In this document: one piece after another, positions 7,342-15,222 of the stretch
How positions within the stretch are numbered: the stretch's first letter is position 1
Layout of the letters: the number at the start of each line of letters is the position of its first letter
Assembly (NCBI GenBank): GCA_947462815.1
Contig: CANHQR010000027.1
Coordinates: forward strand, 1-43,792
DNA: 43,792 nt
Direction: 5' to 3'
From: Pseudobdellovibrionaceae bacterium
GTDB lineage: Bacteria > Bdellovibrionota > Bdellovibrionia > Bdellovibrionales > JAMPXM01
Notes under the pieces: model-generated
What the model was told of the DNA's origin: nothing
Seen by the model: only the letters and a program-made list of their open reading frames with translations
Databases searched by the model: none
Position numbers and translations under genes: made by a program

Positions 7342-8366
7342 AAGTTCTCCTGACCACGTCGTTGCTCATCTTGACGTTGAAAGTGAGGCCGCCAATCCGC
7401 CCGCCACAAATACTCCAGCATACAATTGACGGCCAAACCACCTAGCAAATGCCACATAAAGTGCGTGCCATAGGGCCAAGTCTCAAGGTGATGGTGAGCA
7501 ATGTGAACGTCGAGCTGCCGAAAGCCAATCGCAAGGACCATGATGAGAACACCGGCAACAAGCCACCGCCGTGCACCTCGGGCCGCGGGGAGCCGAGCAT
7601 GTAAAACCAAGGGCACGAGATTCGCGACAACAAGACTTCCATAGGACAGCGAGATCAGTGTGACCGTCTCCCACTGTGACCACAAGTCAGCGGCCACATT
7701 CAAGACGATCAGCACCGAACTGATTGAGCCGAAGATCGCCCAGCCGCGTTTGACTCCTGCAAGCCTCGTCCAAAGATAAGCGGCGGCCCCCATCGCTAAA
7801 CCGTAGATGGGAATCCAATCAAGCAAATACCAAAACTCGTGGCTTCGCGTCGCATGGTAGACGGTACCGCCAATGAAACTCGCGAACATGATGGGCAGTC
7901 CCCAGCGAGTCACAGAATAAGGTCCGAATTCACGATTTCTTTTCCACCATCGCCAAATAATCCATAAAAAAATAAAATTGCTGAGAGAATTGAGTGGTTC
8001 GACGACCGGCGGATGACCGAGGACGGTTTCCGTGTAGATTGGTCCGGAGTCTCCGACTTGAAAGTGCCGAGGCACAAGTTCACCGAGCCGTTGAATTAGC
8101 CAAACAAGCGTCGCCCCAATTTCCGAAAGCCAAGAATCAGAGCCACCATCCGAGGTACACAAAGATGCTAAAAAATTCTCGAGTTCAGGAAGCTGCCGAT
8201 GTTTCACTCCGCCGATCTGATGACTTGGAAAGCTTGAAATCCAAGATGAAACCCTCGAAGCCTCGAACCAAGGAGCAAGAAAATTCCTCAGGGTCTGGTC
8301 GATCTTCAGCGACCCGAACGGCAAAACAGCGAAAAAGCAAAGCGCAACAAAGGCCAAAAATGACAT
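7338..8366 (-). CDS. Alkaline ceramidase-family membrane hydrolase
   Basis: A 342-residue membrane protein of the ceramidase (PF05875) branch of the CREST superfamily. Motifs in order are [10 protein letters not shown] at about 122, [19 protein letters not shown] at 166-184 and HFMWH near residue 305. In eukaryotic alkaline ceramidases the equivalent positions supply three zinc-binding His, an Asp and a Ser. The His and Asp positions are present here, while the Ser seems to be replaced by Gly next to a Thr. About seven membrane segments follow an unusual N-terminal segment of about 110 residues. The start at 8366 has an ideal AAGGAG nine bases upstream; an in-frame ATG at 8444 does not. The expected reaction is amide hydrolysis of a ceramide-like lipid; the natural substrate is unknown. 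Confidence 0.82.
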   Translation of the reverse strand: MSFLAFVALCFFAVLPFGSLKIDQTLRNFLAPWFEASRVSSWISSFPSHQIGGVKHRQLPELENFLASLCTSDGGSDSWLSEIGATLVWLIQRLGELVPRHFQVGDSGPIYTETVLGHPPVVEPLNSLSNFIFLWIIWRWWKRNREFGPYSVTRWGLPIMFASFIGGTVYHATRSHEFWYLLDWIPIYGLAMGAAAYLWTRLAGVKRGWAIFGSISSVLIVLNVAADLWSQWETVTLISLSYGSLVVANLVPLVLHARLPAARGARRWLVAGVLIMVLAIGFRQLDVHIAHHHLETWPYGTHFMWHLLGGLAVNCMLEYLWRADWRPHFQRQDEQRRGQENL

Positions 8367-9235
8367 CGGGGTTGACTCCTTGGACCGGCCCTGGAAAGTC
8401 TGTTGCGGCTCAAGCCGTTGCGCAATACCAAACTCTCGGCTCAAAGGCTTCGGTAGTGGGTCACAATCTTCGGGAAGGACAAAGCTTGTCTCGTCAGAAA
8501 TTAAACAAGTATTCCAAGCCTCTGAAGCGAGGCTCGTTCGCCCATTCTAAAGGTCAGACCGCAGCTCGTTCGAGCGCGAAATCGCATCAGGCAGAACGCC
8601 TCGATCAAAATTGGCTCCAGTCGGTGCTGCCCTCGCCGCAAAAATCGAACGACCTCAGCGATGAGCAAAAACGCGAGCGAATCGCGGCCTGTTTCGCAGA
8701 GATTATGGAAACCCTGGGCTTGGACCTGAATGACGATTCTCTGGCGGACTCGCCTCGGCGTATGGCGAAAATGTACGTCGACGAGGTCTTTTCAGGCCTC
8801 AATCCGGCGAATGTCCCCAAGATCACGCTGATGAAGAACAGCATGAATTACGACCAGATGATTGTCGTTCGGGACATTAACGTGATGTCGACCTGCGAAC
8901 ACCACTTCCAAACGATTCATGGAACCGCGGTGGTCGCCTACATTCCGACTCAAAAGGTGATTGGGCTTTCTAAAATCAATCGCATCGTCGACTTCTTCTC
9001 GCGTCGCCCACAAGTGCAAGAGCGACTTACCAAGCAGATCGCCGATGCCTTGCAGACTCTCCTCGAAACTCCTCACATCGCCGTATCCATTCGAGCCAAA
9101 CACTACTGTGTCATCGCTCGCGGGATTCGCGATACGGGTTCGGAGACCTCGACATCAGATTTGCGCGGGGACTTCCGAGAGGACTTGGCAACTCGAGACG
9201 AATTTCTCGCTGCGGCCGCATCGCCTTCTCGCTGA
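8360..9235 (+). CDS. folE: GTP cyclohydrolase I with basic N-terminal extension
   Basis: GTP cyclohydrolase I (EC 3.5.4.16), first step of tetrahydrofolate or pterin synthesis, converting GTP to dihydroneopterin triphosphate. The catalytic core occupies the last 190 residues: [10 protein letters not shown], the zinc and active-site [31 protein letters not shown], and [11 protein letters not shown] with the second Cys ligand. The first 100 residues from the ATG at 8360 are basic, Ser/Lys-rich and not part of the known fold. That ATG has an AAAGG box six bases away but overlaps the divergent ceramidase start by seven bases. A GTG at 8456 is an alternative start. The open frame extends upstream to 7994 only as antisense of the ceramidase gene. 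Confidence 0.92.
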   Translation: MTSGLTPWTGPGKSVAAQAVAQYQTLGSKASVVGHNLREGQSLSRQKLNKYSKPLKRGSFAHSKGQTAARSSAKSHQAERLDQNWLQSVLPSPQKSNDLSDEQKRERIAACFAEIMETLGLDLNDDSLADSPRRMAKMYVDEVFSGLNPANVPKITLMKNSMNYDQMIVVRDINVMSTCEHHFQTIHGTAVVAYIPTQKVIGLSKINRIVDFFSRRPQVQERLTKQIADALQTLLETPHIAVSIRAKHYCVIARGIRDTGSETSTSDLRGDFREDLATRDEFLAAAASPSR

Positions 9236-9268
9236 GATCGGCTCGGCAACAACCCGACCCCATGGGCG

Positions 9269-9296
9269 AAAAAATCGCCGAGGACTGTTCCTCGGC
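9269..9296 (-). terminator. Intrinsic terminator of the Lys/Arg-rich microgene
   Basis: Perfect 8-bp arms at 9277-9284 and 9289-9296 with a 4-base loop. Read on the minus strand, the hairpin is followed by GA and six T. It lies 67 bases past the stop of the gene at 9364-9474 and points the right way for it. No T-run follows on the plus strand, so it does not serve folE well. Confidence 0.8.
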
Positions 9297-9363
9297 AACC
9301 TCATGCTTGAAGCAATGGGACCGAGCCGTCGATTTTTGAACGAATGCTCGGCCCTCTGTGGTC

Positions 9364-9474
9364 TTAGCGCTTCTTCTTACGGCCCGTGAGGCTCTTCTTC
9401 TTTGCCAAACGGCGCTTGTGATGCTTGTTAGCCGGACGCTTTTTCTTCGTGGCGACTTTTTTCTTTTTTGCCAT
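9364..9474 (-). CDS. 36-residue Lys/Arg-rich basic microprotein
   Basis: A very short gene I read directly on the minus strand: start MAKKKKVATKKKRPANKHHK, ending SLTGRKKKR and TAA. About half of all residues are Lys or Arg, with two His and no acidic residue. An AAGGAG ribosome binding site lies about nine bases before the ATG, and a strong intrinsic terminator follows at 9269-9296, so this is a complete transcription unit. The composition suggests nucleic-acid binding, as for tiny ribosomal proteins (Thx or AURKAIP1/bS22-like) or histone H1-like tails, but I cannot place it in a family. An overlapping frame on the same strand (9428-9703, E/K/T-rich) is less convincing because it lacks these signals. 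Confidence 0.75.
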   Translation of the reverse strand: MAKKKKVATKKKRPANKHHKRRLAKKKSLTGRKKKR

Positions 9475-9711
9475 TTTTTCGTGCTCCTTCTGTTTCTTGT
9501 GGCTTTTCGGTTCTTTCAGGTTCGTTTGTTTTGGGTTCGTTGGCTTCGCTCGTCTCTGTCGTTTGTTTCTGTCGTTTGTTTCTGTGTCGTCCGTCTGCGC
9601 TTCGACGCCGTTTCTGCAACGTTTCGGCCGCGAGGACGCACCTCGCGCCTGAGCTGATTTCGCCGCATTTGCAGCTTGCCGCCATCTCTTCTCGCATTAT
9701 CAAATCAAAGT
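9475..9711 (-). other. Probable leader/promoter region of the microgene
   Basis: The stretch upstream of the microgene is strongly strand-biased (T-rich on plus, A-rich on minus) and contains direct repeats around 9553-9585 with a TTTCTGTCGTTTG-like unit. It separates divergent genes, so promoters for both the microgene and the YbaK-type gene should lie here. No clear promoter boxes or operator could be assigned. Confidence 0.35.
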
Positions 9712-10398
9712 ATGTCGCAAAAGCAAGTCCCCCCGCCGACTTCCGAGGCCTTCGAGCCCCCGGCTTTGTCGGGAGCTGAAGGCCAATCGAAATCTCAGCT
9801 TCCCCTGCCCGAAGCTCTTAACGACGAACCTCGAGGGCGGAAGTGGCTTCGCGAACTGGGATATCGCTTTCGCGATCACGTGTTTGAGTATGTGGAAAAA
9901 GGTGGCACTTCCTACTCCTCCGTGGCGATCGGTGCTTCCGAACACGCTGTGATCAAAACGTTGATCTTCCAAGCCACACCGATGGCCGGCGCGAGTCTTC
10001 CGACCGACTTGGCCCCAACAGATGGTCACCTCGTGGTGTTGATGCACGGCGATTGGAATGTCGACACCAAGGCTCTTCTTGTGCAGCTTGTGGATCTGAA
10101 GGAATCGCATGAATTGCATGAACCGGTGGCCACTTCGAATCAAGTTTTGCGCAAGGTTGCAGCTGCGGATCCGCAGCGCGCGGAGCATTGGACGGGATAT
10201 CGAGTGGGCGGGACGGCGCCTTTTGCGTTGGCAACCCCCCTCTCGATTTACATCGAGTCCAGCATCCTCGATCTGCCTCGAATTTGGATCAATGCCGGTG
10301 CAAGAGGCCATCTGTTGGAAATGGAGACGTCCACGCTCACCAAGACACTCCAGTTGAAGCCTATTCGTGCCGGTAAACCGCGAGCTCCGCGAGTTTAA
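9712..10398 (+). CDS. YbaK/EbsC-type aminoacyl-tRNA deacylase-like protein
   Basis: A 228-residue cytoplasmic protein with a YbaK-like domain from about residue 50. Signs are YSSVAIGASEHAVIKTLIF with the conserved Lys in the KTL motif, LVVLMHGDWNVDTKAL, YRVGGTAPFA (the family GGxxPFG-type loop), and INAGARGHLLEM close to the end. Such proteins hydrolyse mischarged aminoacyl-tRNAs (for example Cys-tRNAPro) in trans. The start at 9712 was chosen over 9676 because it leaves the Pro-rich, probably disordered N-terminus shorter; neither has a strong ribosome binding site. It lies 96 bases before the UbiB-like gene on the same strand, so cotranscription is possible. The exact tRNA substrate cannot be predicted. 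Confidence 0.83.
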   Translation: MSQKQVPPPTSEAFEPPALSGAEGQSKSQLPLPEALNDEPRGRKWLRELGYRFRDHVFEYVEKGGTSYSSVAIGASEHAVIKTLIFQATPMAGASLPTDLAPTDGHLVVLMHGDWNVDTKALLVQLVDLKESHELHEPVATSNQVLRKVAAADPQRAEHWTGYRVGGTAPFALATPLSIYIESSILDLPRIWINAGARGHLLEMETSTLTKTLQLKPIRAGKPRAPRV

Positions 10399-10494
10399 TT
10401 TTTCCGGACAATGCCCATCGGCTCGCCGATCCACCTCGGATGGGTTAGACTCTAGGGACGCGAGAATATCAGCCTTACTTCGAGAACATGAGAC

Positions 10495-11802
10495 ATGCGT
10501 AAAAGTTTTGGCAGTCGCTCCATTGAACTTCTCAGTCTCGCCGCGCGAGTCGGCGCTCGAGAGGCGGCTCATCGTTGGCTGGGGTCAAGCGCCAATGATC
10601 CCAAGTCGGCCGAAGCCTCACGACTCAAACAAGCTCAAGCAATCGTCGAAAGTCTCTCGCAACTCAAAGGCGCGGCCATGAAGGTCGGGCAATTGCTCAG
10701 CATCGATGCAGGCGATTACTTTCCGCCTGAAGCACTTGAAATCCTCGCTCGCCTCCAAGCTCAAGCTGAGCCAATTCCCTTTAGCCAGCTGGAGCCTGTC
10801 CTTTTGGAGGATTTGGGGCTAGAGCGTTTTCGTGATTTCAAAAATCTCAATCGCACACCCGTGGCCTCGGCGAGCATTGGGCAAGTCCATCGCGCAGAAC
10901 TCAACGGTGAAAGCGTCGCTTTGAAGATTCAATATCCGGGTGTCGCCGAATCCATTGATGCCGATCTCGCCATCGTGCGAAAGCTTGGCCAAACCCTTGC
11001 GCAGCTGAGTGGCCGGCAAGAAATTGAATTGAGTCCTGTCTTTGAAGAGCTCCGACGAGTGCTTCACCAAGAAGCCGATTATCGCCTGGAGTTACAGGCT
11101 CTCGAAGACTATCGCCTACACGCCCTCGGTCTCGATGGGATTCGCGTACCCGTAGGAATCCGCACCCACAGTGGCCGTCGTGTGCTCACGATGTCCTGGG
11201 AGAACGGCGTGAGTCTCGACGAGTGGATGCGCTCCAAGCCACCCGTCGCACGCCGCGAGAGACTGGCGCGCGCGATGCTCGATTTGTTTTGCCGTGAGTT
11301 TTTTGTTTGGGGAATGGTGCAAACCGATCCGAATTTCGCCAACTTCCTGATTTCACCCAAAGACGAGCTGGTGCTGTTGGACTTCGGAGCCACACTTCGC
11401 TACGAAGAAGACTTCCGCAAAGACTATACACGATTCCTTCGAACGATGGGCGGTTTGGATCGTCAGGCGATTCTCGCCGAAGGTATTCGCTTTGGACTTC
11501 TCGACGAACGCGAGGGCGAAGAGGCCCGCGAAAACTTTTATCAACTGATGTGCTGCTCGGTCGAACCTTTCTTTGTTTCCCGACAACCCTTTGCCTTCGA
11601 AGACATTGATTATGCTCGACGGACTCGAGAGGCCGGACAGAAGTTCGCCATGAGTCTCAAGTACTCCGCTCCCCCGCATCGTATTTTGTTTTTACACCGC
11701 AAACTCGGTGGACTCTTCAACTTCGTCAAACGTCTCGATGTGAGACTAGATTTGACGGAGTTCTGGCAACGTATGGTCGGCAGCGAGCTACCCACACGCT
11801 GA
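10495..11802 (+). CDS. ABC1/UbiB (ADCK) kinase-like protein
   Basis: A 435-residue member of the UbiB/ABC1/ADCK atypical kinase family. Family marks are the KxGQ motif (MKVGQLLS, Lys63 to Gln66), the Ala-rich nucleotide loop in PVASASIGQVHRAEL, the ALKIQYPGV Lys strand, QTDPNFANFL corresponding to the catalytic loop, and LLDFGA replacing the DFG. These proteins are ATPases or kinases that support isoprenoid quinone synthesis or lipid homeostasis at membranes. No C-terminal membrane segment pair is obvious, unlike E. coli UbiB, so a soluble ADCK-like role is likelier. No other ubiquinone or menaquinone genes are in the window, so the pathway link is from family knowledge only. Confidence 0.9.
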   Translation: MRKSFGSRSIELLSLAARVGAREAAHRWLGSSANDPKSAEASRLKQAQAIVESLSQLKGAAMKVGQLLSIDAGDYFPPEALEILARLQAQAEPIPFSQLEPVLLEDLGLERFRDFKNLNRTPVASASIGQVHRAELNGESVALKIQYPGVAESIDADLAIVRKLGQTLAQLSGRQEIELSPVFEELRRVLHQEADYRLELQALEDYRLHALGLDGIRVPVGIRTHSGRRVLTMSWENGVSLDEWMRSKPPVARRERLARAMLDLFCREFFVWGMVQTDPNFANFLISPKDELVLLDFGATLRYEEDFRKDYTRFLRTMGGLDRQAILAEGIRFGLLDEREGEEARENFYQLMCCSVEPFFVSRQPFAFEDIDYARRTREAGQKFAMSLKYSAPPHRILFLHRKLGGLFNFVKRLDVRLDLTEFWQRMVGSELPTR

Positions 11803-11983
11803 GGGCTTCTGCTTTTCGACACCCTCGGCTTTGCGATCAGGATGTTTCCGAGCCGCTGATTCAAAGCGAGACGTCGAACTGATTTCCAATTTCATGTCGT
11901 TCGACAATTGTCATCCCCTCAGACGAACGTAAAGACCACGCCGCCTGGCATCGCGATTGTAACGTTATTCGCGTGGGGGGACC

Positions 11984-13198
11984 ATGCGAGCAGTGATTTC
12001 GGTCGTGTCAGGCACACTGAGATCCGTTTCAGCGCGAGGGGGGGCTTTGGCGCTGACAACGTGTCTGGTACTCAGTTACCAAAACTGCTCGCGGGTCCAC
12101 TTTTCTCCTGTGGCCGAAGCTCCATCCGTCGCCTTAGGACCAGTTGATAAGCCCGAAATGGGTTCTTGCGGATTCGAAGGCACGACAGCTTATGATCCCA
12201 CCTTATTTGATGGAGTTCATGGTAGTCCCGATCAATACGTGAGCGATTTCACTCGCTACGTCGAAAACATTCTCTTGCAAAACCCAGCTCCCGCACCGGG
12301 GCTCCGACCGCCGACACTTCGTTTCTCCTCGGGAGAGGTTCGCCCTACAGACACTGACATTTTTGAACGTAAAAGTAGCTTCAGCTCTCCCATTTTTGAA
12401 GACCATTGGGTCCGCCGCGCGCGCGTTCTCCGTATGCGAAACGTCGTCGGCAATCTCTGGTCAAGTCGCGTCGATCGCGTCGAGGAGCTTCGCAATCAAT
12501 TCGCCAACAATCTGATCCGCGTTTGGGCCAAGGAGATCGACCGCGTGGAGGACCTCGACGTCTTTCCCGCAGATCTCATGAACTCCAATGATCCAGATAG
12601 CTTTCTCGGAATCGGCGCTTTCCGGATGACCGCCATCGCCCTCCGAGCCGATCGAATTCATCAGGCTCAGGATCTGACTCCATGGGCGGGCTCGCTGACC
12701 GTCGTAGCTCGACAAATCGATCGGCTCAAGGACGCTAACGCTCTTCATGCTTGTATCGGTTTTCACAGTGCCTCGAAAATCGAAAATGTGGTTTCACCGT
12801 TGATTCGCCTGCAAGGTAACAAGAACCGCGAAGGCGACCTGGCATTTGCCCACGAAATCAAAGGCCTCTACTCCCGTAGCTATGGCATGGGAACCTCGTT
12901 GGGAACGGCCGAATCAGAGTTTGTGCAGACTCTCACGAATTTCACTGAGGCAATTCTTGGCGCCGAGCGAGGTGTCGAGATCGTCGAGATGCGGATTGAT
13001 GATCTCAGCGAGGTTCAGTCTCCTAGAACCCTGCTTCGTCATGTGGAGATCAACTATGCCCATGATATCTCCGGGGACTTGATCGTTGACGAAGGCTCGG
13101 TGATTCATCGACTGGAAAAACTATCGGGTCGACTGATCTTAAGACGTAACGGCATCGTTCACATCGTCCCGGAGGGCGTCGAAGTGATCCGCGAGTGA
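11984..13198 (+). CDS. Exported protein with QNC motif, function unknown
   Basis: A 404-residue exported protein. The N-terminus has several Arg, a hydrophobic stretch and then LSYQNCSRVHF with Cys at residue 35. This matches the motif of the protein at 150-950 almost position for position (L-S-aromatic-Q-N-C-S/T-R-x-N/H-F). The mature region (about 370 residues) lacks known motifs; its second half is rich in regularly spaced Ile, Leu, Val and Asp/Arg pairs, reminiscent of a beta-helix or solenoid with units such as RMRNVVGNLWSSRVDRVEEL and later ALRADRIHQAQDL. The start is supported by a G-run directly upstream (GGGGGGACC before the ATG). A terminator follows at 13312. Confidence 0.75.
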   Translation: MRAVISVVSGTLRSVSARGGALALTTCLVLSYQNCSRVHFSPVAEAPSVALGPVDKPEMGSCGFEGTTAYDPTLFDGVHGSPDQYVSDFTRYVENILLQNPAPAPGLRPPTLRFSSGEVRPTDTDIFERKSSFSSPIFEDHWVRRARVLRMRNVVGNLWSSRVDRVEELRNQFANNLIRVWAKEIDRVEDLDVFPADLMNSNDPDSFLGIGAFRMTAIALRADRIHQAQDLTPWAGSLTVVARQIDRLKDANALHACIGFHSASKIENVVSPLIRLQGNKNREGDLAFAHEIKGLYSRSYGMGTSLGTAESEFVQTLTNFTEAILGAERGVEIVEMRIDDLSEVQSPRTLLRHVEINYAHDISGDLIVDEGSVIHRLEKLSGRLILRRNGIVHIVPEGVEVIRE

Positions 13199-13311
13199 CC
13201 TCACTTGTGAATACTTCACCACATCCCGACAGCTGCTGACGTCACCAGCTTCGCCCTCCCCAAAACGGGACATCGATTTGCGGATGTGGATTTGATTCTC
13301 GGCGTTTCCCT

Positions 13312-13340
13312 GGGCCAAGGAATGGCCCCTCTTTTTTCTT
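13312..13340 (+). terminator. Intrinsic terminator after the QNC solenoid-like gene
   Basis: Arms GGGCCA at 13312-13317 and TGGCCC at 13323-13328 with a 5-base loop, followed by CTC and a run of six T then CTT. It is oriented for the plus-strand gene ending at 13198 and lies just before the convergent SGNH gene stop at 13366. Confidence 0.75.
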
Positions 13341-13365
13341 CACTCGCCCTGAAGAATCTCAACTC

Positions 13366-15102
13366 TCAATGATCAGTTCTACGATTCAGTACGGGACGCA
13401 GTTCGCGCTCGAGCAGTTCGGCCACCAAAGAATAGCCCCGCTCATTCAAATGATCGTCGTGAGGCCCGTATTGAGTGAGAAAGAAAGCTTCACGCGATGA
13501 ACCTAACTTCCGTGCGTTGGCAAAGGCCATTTGTAGTTCAGCGCAGGTATCGATCCAAGAGAGGTTATTCTCAGTTGCAAACTCCTTCAGCCAAGTATCG
13601 AGGGGACGACAGGGACGATCCGGACTGGGATTGCGGTAAGGCGGATAGCCTTGCACGACGAGGGTTGCGCCTCTTTCCTCAACGAGGCGAAGAATGGCCT
13701 GCAAATCTTGCTGAATCCACGATTTCCACTTTTCCTCATTGAGGTCCGTGTAGAGTGCTGAGGCCTCCGGTCGCCAGGACAGAAGCTGAGCTTGAGCTTG
13801 ATCGAACTCTTCGAGGACTCCGCGCGGAGCCCTTTGAAGTAGAACGTTTCGAAAGTGCGCTGGAGCAAACTGAGCGCTCAGCGGATTCGCTCGTTGAAAT
13901 TCGACCAGCGTTTGCATAAACAACGGCCAGTCACCCTGAGCCATCAGCTCATTCAACAAAAGCTGTGCGGCAAGGGAGTGTGTGGGATCCACCACCCGCG
14001 CATTTTGCAAAATCACTCGCCTTTGATGCACACTCAAGGCTTCCAATGAATTCAGCGTCAGCATCCACTGCATCACATCGCGCCAACTTGAATCGGCTTG
14101 GATTCGCTGTCGCAGCTGCAGGAGCCAACTCGGCGGCTTCAACGAGTCGCCTTTGCTCAAATTCGAATCCATCATGCGCTTCGAAGCCCGGGTCCAAAGC
14201 CTCTCGGCCGACAGAAGTTGAGCCACGGCATCGGCTTCGGTGGTTGAATCACAACTTAAGTTCAAAGTGCTGAGTTTTTGCAGGGCCTCAGCATGGGCGC
14301 CGTGGGCGCCGCTCGACCGATCGGTCTCGATATGAGCCTGTAGATCGGCGCGTAACTCAAGGAGAAGAAGCTCAAGTTTGTTGCGCCAACGACAACGCTG
14401 CACTTCGCTCATTCGAGGACGAAGCTCTTGATTGAGACTGATCAATCTTTCGAGATCGTCGAGGTAAAGTGCACTCCATTCATGCGGAGCTAAGTTTCCA
14501 GGCCCTCGAAAGTTCGGCTCGACGATGCCCAGCGCTCGCCATGCTCGAGCATCAGCATCGCGATGCCGCAGCCAGACCAGACTGAGGAAATTGAGTAACC
14601 TCGATCGACTTTGCAAGGCTGAAATGAGGCCATCTTGACCCACCCGGTTCCAAAGGTTGGCTTCACCCAACATAGCGACAACGACCCGCGCTCGAGTCTC
14701 GTCCATCCACCCTGGCAAGGACTCACGAATTTGTGTGGAGTTGTAGTTGGTCCGGCCAAGATTAAGAGCTCGCCAAGAGGTGGAACTTTCGCGCAATCGG
14801 CGATCGTATTGGGACGGAAAGCTCTGATGGAGAGGGAGACCTGCGCCACGTGTGTGGGAATTGCCGACAAAAATAATTTTGGACTCAGGGGAAGAAGCGC
14901 TCGAGACAGTCGAGTCAATCGCTTCGTCGGAGGATCTCTCTCGGTCATGCCAAGTCGCTACGGACCACAGCGCAACCTCAGCCGTCCCCACGACGACGGC
15001 GGCCCCTAGGAATCCGGCGCCAATCGCCCTCAGGACTTTTCGACGTCGACTGGAGGAGGGAGACGAGCGGAACGATTGAATGTGTGAGTCAGTTGGAGCC
15101 AC
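13366..15102 (-). CDS. Membrane-anchored SGNH/GDSL-type hydrolase
   Basis: A 578-residue protein with a basic N-terminus and one membrane segment (residues about 23-50), so the catalytic domain faces the periplasm. Block I is IIFVGNSHTRGAG with the nucleophile candidate Ser82 in a GNS rather than GDS context. VVVAMLGEANLWN may supply the Asn of block III, and the C-terminal HDDHLNERGY fits the Asp-x-x-His of block V. Between them lies a helical insert of about 300 residues (190-480) with TPR-like character, unusual for this fold. Such enzymes remove or transfer acyl groups from polysaccharide, peptidoglycan or lipid; the substrate here is unknown. The start is GTG without a strong ribosome binding site. 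Confidence 0.75.
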   Translation of the reverse strand: MAPTDSHIQSFRSSPSSSRRRKVLRAIGAGFLGAAVVVGTAEVALWSVATWHDRERSSDEAIDSTVSSASSPESKIIFVGNSHTRGAGLPLHQSFPSQYDRRLRESSTSWRALNLGRTNYNSTQIRESLPGWMDETRARVVVAMLGEANLWNRVGQDGLISALQSRSRLLNFLSLVWLRHRDADARAWRALGIVEPNFRGPGNLAPHEWSALYLDDLERLISLNQELRPRMSEVQRCRWRNKLELLLLELRADLQAHIETDRSSGAHGAHAEALQKLSTLNLSCDSTTEADAVAQLLSAERLWTRASKRMMDSNLSKGDSLKPPSWLLQLRQRIQADSSWRDVMQWMLTLNSLEALSVHQRRVILQNARVVDPTHSLAAQLLLNELMAQGDWPLFMQTLVEFQRANPLSAQFAPAHFRNVLLQRAPRGVLEEFDQAQAQLLSWRPEASALYTDLNEEKWKSWIQQDLQAILRLVEERGATLVVQGYPPYRNPSPDRPCRPLDTWLKEFATENNLSWIDTCAELQMAFANARKLGSSREAFFLTQYGPHDDHLNERGYSLVAELLERELRPVLNRRTDH

Positions 15103-15222
15103 CTGGAGAGGCTAGCCCAAGAGCTCACGAAAATCCAAGAGATCACCCGAGATTCAGTCGAGGCCCAGTTCGACGATCTGACCAGGTTCCTCGTTTTGGG
15201 GCTTTGAAGCCCAAGGAGTTTT

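Noticed and set aside
7994-8359. In-frame upstream extension of folE
   Set aside because: It runs antisense through the well-supported ceramidase gene, and the predicted residues look like a shadow translation; AAGGAG at the ceramidase start and AAAGG at 8360 fit a short overlap instead.
9428-9703. 91-codon minus frame overlapping the microgene
   Set aside because: E/K/T/N-rich low complexity without a convincing ribosome binding site; the 36-codon frame has the better signals. Not fully excluded.
9700-10572. 290-codon minus frame opposite the YbaK-type gene
   Set aside because: Antisense to a gene with recognisable YbaK motifs; no ribosome binding site or motif.
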